Part shown: positions 24,320 through 30,300 of the stretch, piece after piece
Numbering within the stretch: the stretch's first letter is position 1
Layout of the letters: each line of letters begins with the position of its first letter
Assembly (NCBI GenBank): GCA_037976565.1
Contig: CP137671.1
Coordinates: 21,163,267-21,227,266, forward strand
DNA: 64,000 nt
Source: Mesocentrotus franciscanus
Lineage: Eukaryota; Echinodermata; Echinoidea; Camarodonta; Strongylocentrotidae
Direction of reading: 5' to 3'
The notes under the pieces: model-generated
The model's input: only the letters and a program-made list of their open reading frames with translations
Database searches by the model: none
What the model was told of the DNA's origin: nothing
Made by a program: the position numbers and the translations under genes

Positions 24320-27300
24320 TTCTAAAGCCAGATTTAATTCCTAAGATTTTGCATCTCTAGCCATGACGTCTTTTCTTACTTATGCTTCTACCATCTTCTT
24401 TCAGGATCACCTAATGACATTGAATCATGGTATAGCTCTGTTCATCAAGCAGAGGGAACGCAGGATGTTGGTGGGTACGCTAGGTAAGTCAAAAATGTTG
24501 GTTGCCCCTCGAGGGATCCTGCTTGAAGTCTTGCATCAATGTCTTTCATTGATATGTAACATTGCTTCTTGTTTTATATAACAGAAAAGGAAATTCAAGA
24601 ACAGCGCAACTAGCCCCCATGGACTCACACACCCTAACTACTAAACCCTTTAAGAAAAAAAAAACCCCAATAAAACAAAATAAAATGGGGGGGGGGGTAG
24701 TTATCTGGGCTTAGTCATCTCCTAGACATTGAAATTATATGTTACCCATAAAGGCTCCCTCATAAATGACATGGCAAAACCGCATCATGTTTTAAAAAAA
24801 ATAATGACATAATGTGTAATACGCTTCCCATTTCTGTATCTCATAACACAGAGCTCAATGAATAAGTGCAAGTACTTTGTTGCGCCCAATTGCCATTCAT
24901 TTACTTGTTTAAAAAAAAAAACCCGGCAGCTTTTTTTGCGGCGGTTTCCTGTACTAAAGATTTTTAAAGCCATGATAAGGCTAACTAAAAGACTTTAACG
25001 CTTTATACCGAAAGACTGGTAGTGGTAACGGATTCTTTTGAGGAATTCTAATTCAGGGAAAAAATATCCATCAATCTAATCAATGTATTGTCTTTATTTT
25101 GCCCTCTTCACAGATTCACTGCGCAATGATTTAGACTATGATCCTACAGCCCTCAGTGAAATTCATACTGCTTTGTATGTGTTCCAGGATTCGGTAAGTA
25201 ATGTCAGGAACATTCAGGCCTGCCATATCTAAAGTTCAGGGGTTAAATACATGCAGAATAACAATGATTCTATATGTTTATGATACACACTGTAATACAA
25301 TCCTAGCAATGTTTGTTATTAAGCTGCTCTAAAGCAAAAAGTATCATAATATTTATAAAATCAAATATTGAAATAGGAACCAGAGTACTGAAAAGAAAAT
25401 GATTACCGAAAGATGAAATGAAATTACTTTGTGAATGAATTGGGTGACATTAAAATTATTTGGTGAATGTTTAAGGACTCTTTTTTTCAGGTGATAGGAC
25501 AGATATATCAATAATAAAAAGTGGATTTTTAAAAATTTTATTTCTTTTTAAAGACAGCATGAGCTGCATGCATAGATCATATGCACTTAATCACTAAATT
25601 ATTCATACCCCTTGTAAAATTTGTGTTTTTTGTATTTTTTTGTCACTCAAGAATGAAAGGTGGACTGGATGAATTAGGGCCTTTATTGAATACTTTTAGA
25701 TGTAAGCTTGATGATCTCACATTCTCAAGAAACATAAATCAGGACAAATAGATTTTTCACATACTTGAAAAATTACAAAACTTGGTAAGGGTATGAATGA
25801 TTTAGTTGTTAACTGTATTTAACTGTATTCCTTGGTATATACATATGACAGCATCTGATTGCAAACCGGTTGTCCTGAATATCATCAAAAGCATAAATGA
25901 TCTTGTCACAGGTGAATCAAGTGTTGCGTCAACACATGCACAACATCAAGCCTCACTGGATGTTTGCTTTGGATAGCCTGATCCGAGATGCGGTCCAGGT
26001 CACCATCACCATCCTCAGTCCTGGTAAGACTGTTATTGCTATCCCACGTAACAAGGGTCTTCCTACACAATAGATTGTTTTACTAACATATTCAAATTTT
26101 ATACATACTTTTTAAACAATGGGTAATAATGTTGGAGCACCAGGGGGGTGTTTCACAAAGACTAAGATCGACTTTAAGTTGGACTTAAGTATGGTGGGCC
26201 ATTCATGCCATTGGTTGCTATCACCATTGGTCTCTAAATTATAATCTTTAGATAATATTTTTTCCTTCAATAATGAACTATCAAAAAATGTAAACTCTGT
26301 AGATTTGAGACCACGATTTGTACGTCCCTTGAAAGACAAGTCCAGTAAATGGTAAGAGCAAACAGTGGCATGAACGGCCTGTTATACTTAAGTCCAACTT
26401 AAAGTCGATCTTAGTCTTTGTGAAACACCCCCCTGGAGTGTCAAGGCATGATGGATATGAGCGCTATACAAGAAGACACCACGACAATTATTTATCGTTT
26501 GGTATTTTTCAGAGATGCCAGTTTTCGAGTCAAAGCCTCCCCATTTCAAGCTATGTCAGGCTTTATATTGTGTAGCACACATGGACTCATTTTAGGCTCA
26601 CTGGGTGAATTAAACTGGTATTCCTGACTATTAGATAATTATGTCATGGTAAATTTACTTAACCCACTGCTTACTGGAACGGCATGGTCCCTGTGTTAAG
26701 CCTATAGGGATTGGAGAATTCAGTTGTCAATGGGTTTGGTATTTGTGATGGACATATGGCAATTACAGATACAGGATGTAGTAGCCTCTTTTTTCAAGGG
26801 CAATGTGACTGTATCTTCAAGTTCTACCCACCTGTCCATCCCTTCATAGATCTTGGAGAGAATATAGCTCCCAGCAAGGAGGACGATGTGCCCCCCGCAA
26901 ACTCCCACGGCATGGACACCCGCAACCCTGGGACGTCCAGCGGGGGCAGCGGAGGCATGTATGGCACTGCCCCCCACTTCCTGCCCCTCCCAAAGGGGGC
27001 AGAGGATGAGGCGGGGAACACGTCGGGGGTGTCGACCTTCGACAGCTCCACCAGGTCTAACGAGTGCTTCATACCCAATCGTAACCTGATGGTCAACTTG
27101 CAGGGGGACCATCAAAGGCTTGTCCAGGAGCAGGGGAGGTAAATTTAACCTGTCACTGAAGAATGTTCTTATTTAATTTGAATCATCTTATTGTCTGTTT
27201 GGAGATAGAATGGCATTAAAGTTTTAAATGATGAGTTAGCACCCTTCTGGCTCCTTTCAGAATTATGGAGAGGTAGCCCCCAAGTTGTCTAACAGACTGG

Positions 27301-30300
27301 GTATGGGTTATTCAAGATTAAAGGCAAATAACATGTGTGTACTTATTATGTTACGCAATCTAATAGATGGGTTTGTTTCAAATATATTAATTTATATACT
27401 TGTGTATGGATGTTTTTTTTCATGTGGAAAGAAAATTTTGGACTAAAATGATCATGGTTCAATTTCATATTCATGAGAATTAATTTTGATGAAGCCTTAA
27501 CAAAATGATGATGGTATGGGCTTGTTATAATTTTCAAATGAGAATTACTAGAAAAGTGTATTCTTAATAGACAAAATTCAGCCACCATTTCCCAAGTTTT
27601 TTTCTTCTTTTTCTTGGCCCAACTGGATACATGCTCAGCTAACTTTTGTGATGTATATTATTTCATATCTTCCAGGTTACTTCAGGAGTTGGTAGACGTC
27701 CAGAAATCCTTGAATGATGTCCTTCAGACCCAGCTGTGTGTTAGTAGATCTGTGATGGAGAGAATAGGGTGAGTATTCTATGGCAAATCAAGGGACTGGG
27801 GGAGGAGGGGGGCATGGTCTCTTAGCTATAAAGTTAAATGTTACAGCAGTGAGAAAATGTTCTTTTGCGCTTTCCAGGCCAAAGTGGAGAACTGATTGTG
27901 CTTTGTTAGAGAATGCTTCTGCAAAAAAAGTGAGAGTCTTGTTATCTTTCTTCTTTTTTTTTGGCTTGTCAGCAGCAGTTTTTGACACCTATAGTGTCAG
28001 TGGAATATGCTGTTCTAAGGAAACAAAAATGTTGTCTTTTATTAAAAGATGATTTTTCTGATGCAGCTAGTCTCTTAAGCAGGTTTCATGGTGTTGTACT
28101 GCATATAACAATTATGACTTTCATACCCACTCATGCCAGTACATCTACTTTATGTATTATATCAAATTTTTAATTTTTTTAAAGAAAATATAATTTTATT
28201 GTTATCAATACCTAATTTTCAATGGATTTATATTGCCATTTACAGTTTGAATCCCATTAAATAACTAGTTCTTGTGCCTTTTAAATAATATTTTTAATGC
28301 CATTAAAAAAAAAATATATATATACATGTACACATATCATATTTTTGTAAAGGGGTTTGCCATTGATAGGCCTGTGACCTTTGCAAATCCCACCATATTT
28401 GAATTTGTTGGTATTTTATACTTGTTATCTTCTCTTCTATAAATGTATATGCTATTGTCATTGTGATTGCTCTTTTTATTCAAGTGTGAAAATAAAATGA
28501 ATTGAATAGAATTGAATTAGTTTACTTTGACTCGGCTTTTCATCTGCAGTTTCCAGCCTCTCGGTGGTGCTGACTCGGTCAACTCAAATCTACAAGATAG
28601 CGGAGGTAACTGATCACAAACAAATAAAAATTGTTGTCTTTTCATCTTTAAGCGGTACTGTTAGGATCTAAATATTAATAGTAGACTGTAGAGTTAATAG
28701 AATTTATAATTCTCATCCCTAATGCAGGATTTGAATGTTTCACACAGTTGAAAATAGCTTTTAGATAATTGAATGAATGACATGTTTTGTGATGAAAGTG
28801 AGTTTTCTAATCTATGCTTATGTGATGCTGATGGTTTAATAGTTTATTAAGTGTAATGCTTTTGGATAGAAAGGCAGGCAAAGATTAGATTTCTAACAGG
28901 AAACAATGCACAGTCAAATTTGCTATACACTATACAGTTTCTCACCACATTATGCTAGCTCTCCTTTTGGAAAAACACAGAAACATTGGCAAAAAGGATA
29001 TTGTATCTCAATTATTTCTCAGTATTATATTATTTTCTCTCCCATTATCGTCCCAATCATCGTTGTCTTCCTAATTGTTATCATCATCATCATCATCACC
29101 ACCAACATCATCATCATGATCACTGTCATCATCATCACCATTATCATCACCACCTACATAATCATCATCGTCATCATCACATCGTTATCACCACCACCAT
29201 CATCACCACCGCCATCATTGTCATCACTGTCATCATCATCATCGTCGTCATCACCATCAGCAGCTGGAGTGGAAGCTGAGCAGGAGGAGTTATCGTCATG
29301 GTTACAGGCGGTAGGACTTGATGAAGATAGTATTAGAAGGGTAAGATCTACATTCTGCAGTACAAGAGTAAAACAATGGATGTATATTTCTCTAACGGAA
29401 CTATGATTTATCACTGTAATTGATATGTTGGTTTTAAAAACATGTGACACAAAAATTAGTTCTTCTACAGTAATCCTCAACTTGGTGACAAAATATCAAT
29501 CTGAATTAACCCTTTATTACTGAAGCATGCCCAAAGCGATGAAATGACAACGTGTTATCAACATATGATTTTCAGTTGGTCTTAGGCTCTACCTGGACAA
29601 TAACAGCATGAAAAGGGTTGGATCTTGGGGGGGGGGCAAATAGAATCTGCTGAGAGCTAGAAGGACATTAACCAATATTATTAATTATATTTTTACACAG
29701 AGTTAATGCCTTTTTGCCTTCCAACAGACAATATAGAAACTGAATCAAGATTGTACCATCCCTATTAAAGCTTAGAACAGCAGCAGATCCAGAAGTTTGT
29801 AATGGAGGGGGGAGGGGGCACAATGTGAAAAATTACTTAAAATTAATGGTAAGTGGACAAAAAGTGGACAATTTTTTATTTTTTGCAAGAGTATTTCAAG
29901 TGGGGCATGGGCTGATTGTACCCTCCGCCCCCCTCCCCACACTTTCTGCATCTGACTTGCACCCTGTTTTCCATTCTCTCCTTTGTCTTTGATGTAGTTT
30001 ATTGAAGAGGACCTCACCTTGCCACTGGTTCTCAATTCAATGACACGTGATGACCTGAGATCTCTGAAAATTAGGTGAGTTTTTGCAGTTTTATGCCGTT
30101 TTATGCCGATACAGTGTATTTTCCAGCCTGTACCATTAGTTTTTGTTCATTGATTCATTCATTGGTCCAATGTGCATTCAAACATGGAAAATTGTTTGCT
30201 CACATTGATAAAGAAGCCCAAGTAGTTTACATTGTATTTGCAATACAAGAACATAAACAAATTGATGAAGTGATAAAATACTGTGATCTACTTGACATAT

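Noticed and set aside
23738..24344. Leu/Ser/Pro-rich frames of 177-195 codons
   Set aside because: CT-rich low-complexity tract directly after exon 17; the frame only overlaps the real exon at its start.
26720..27115. 131-codon frame on the - strand opposite ASK1 exon 21
   Set aside because: Shadow of the GC-rich exon on the + strand, whose conserved ASK1 reading is clear.
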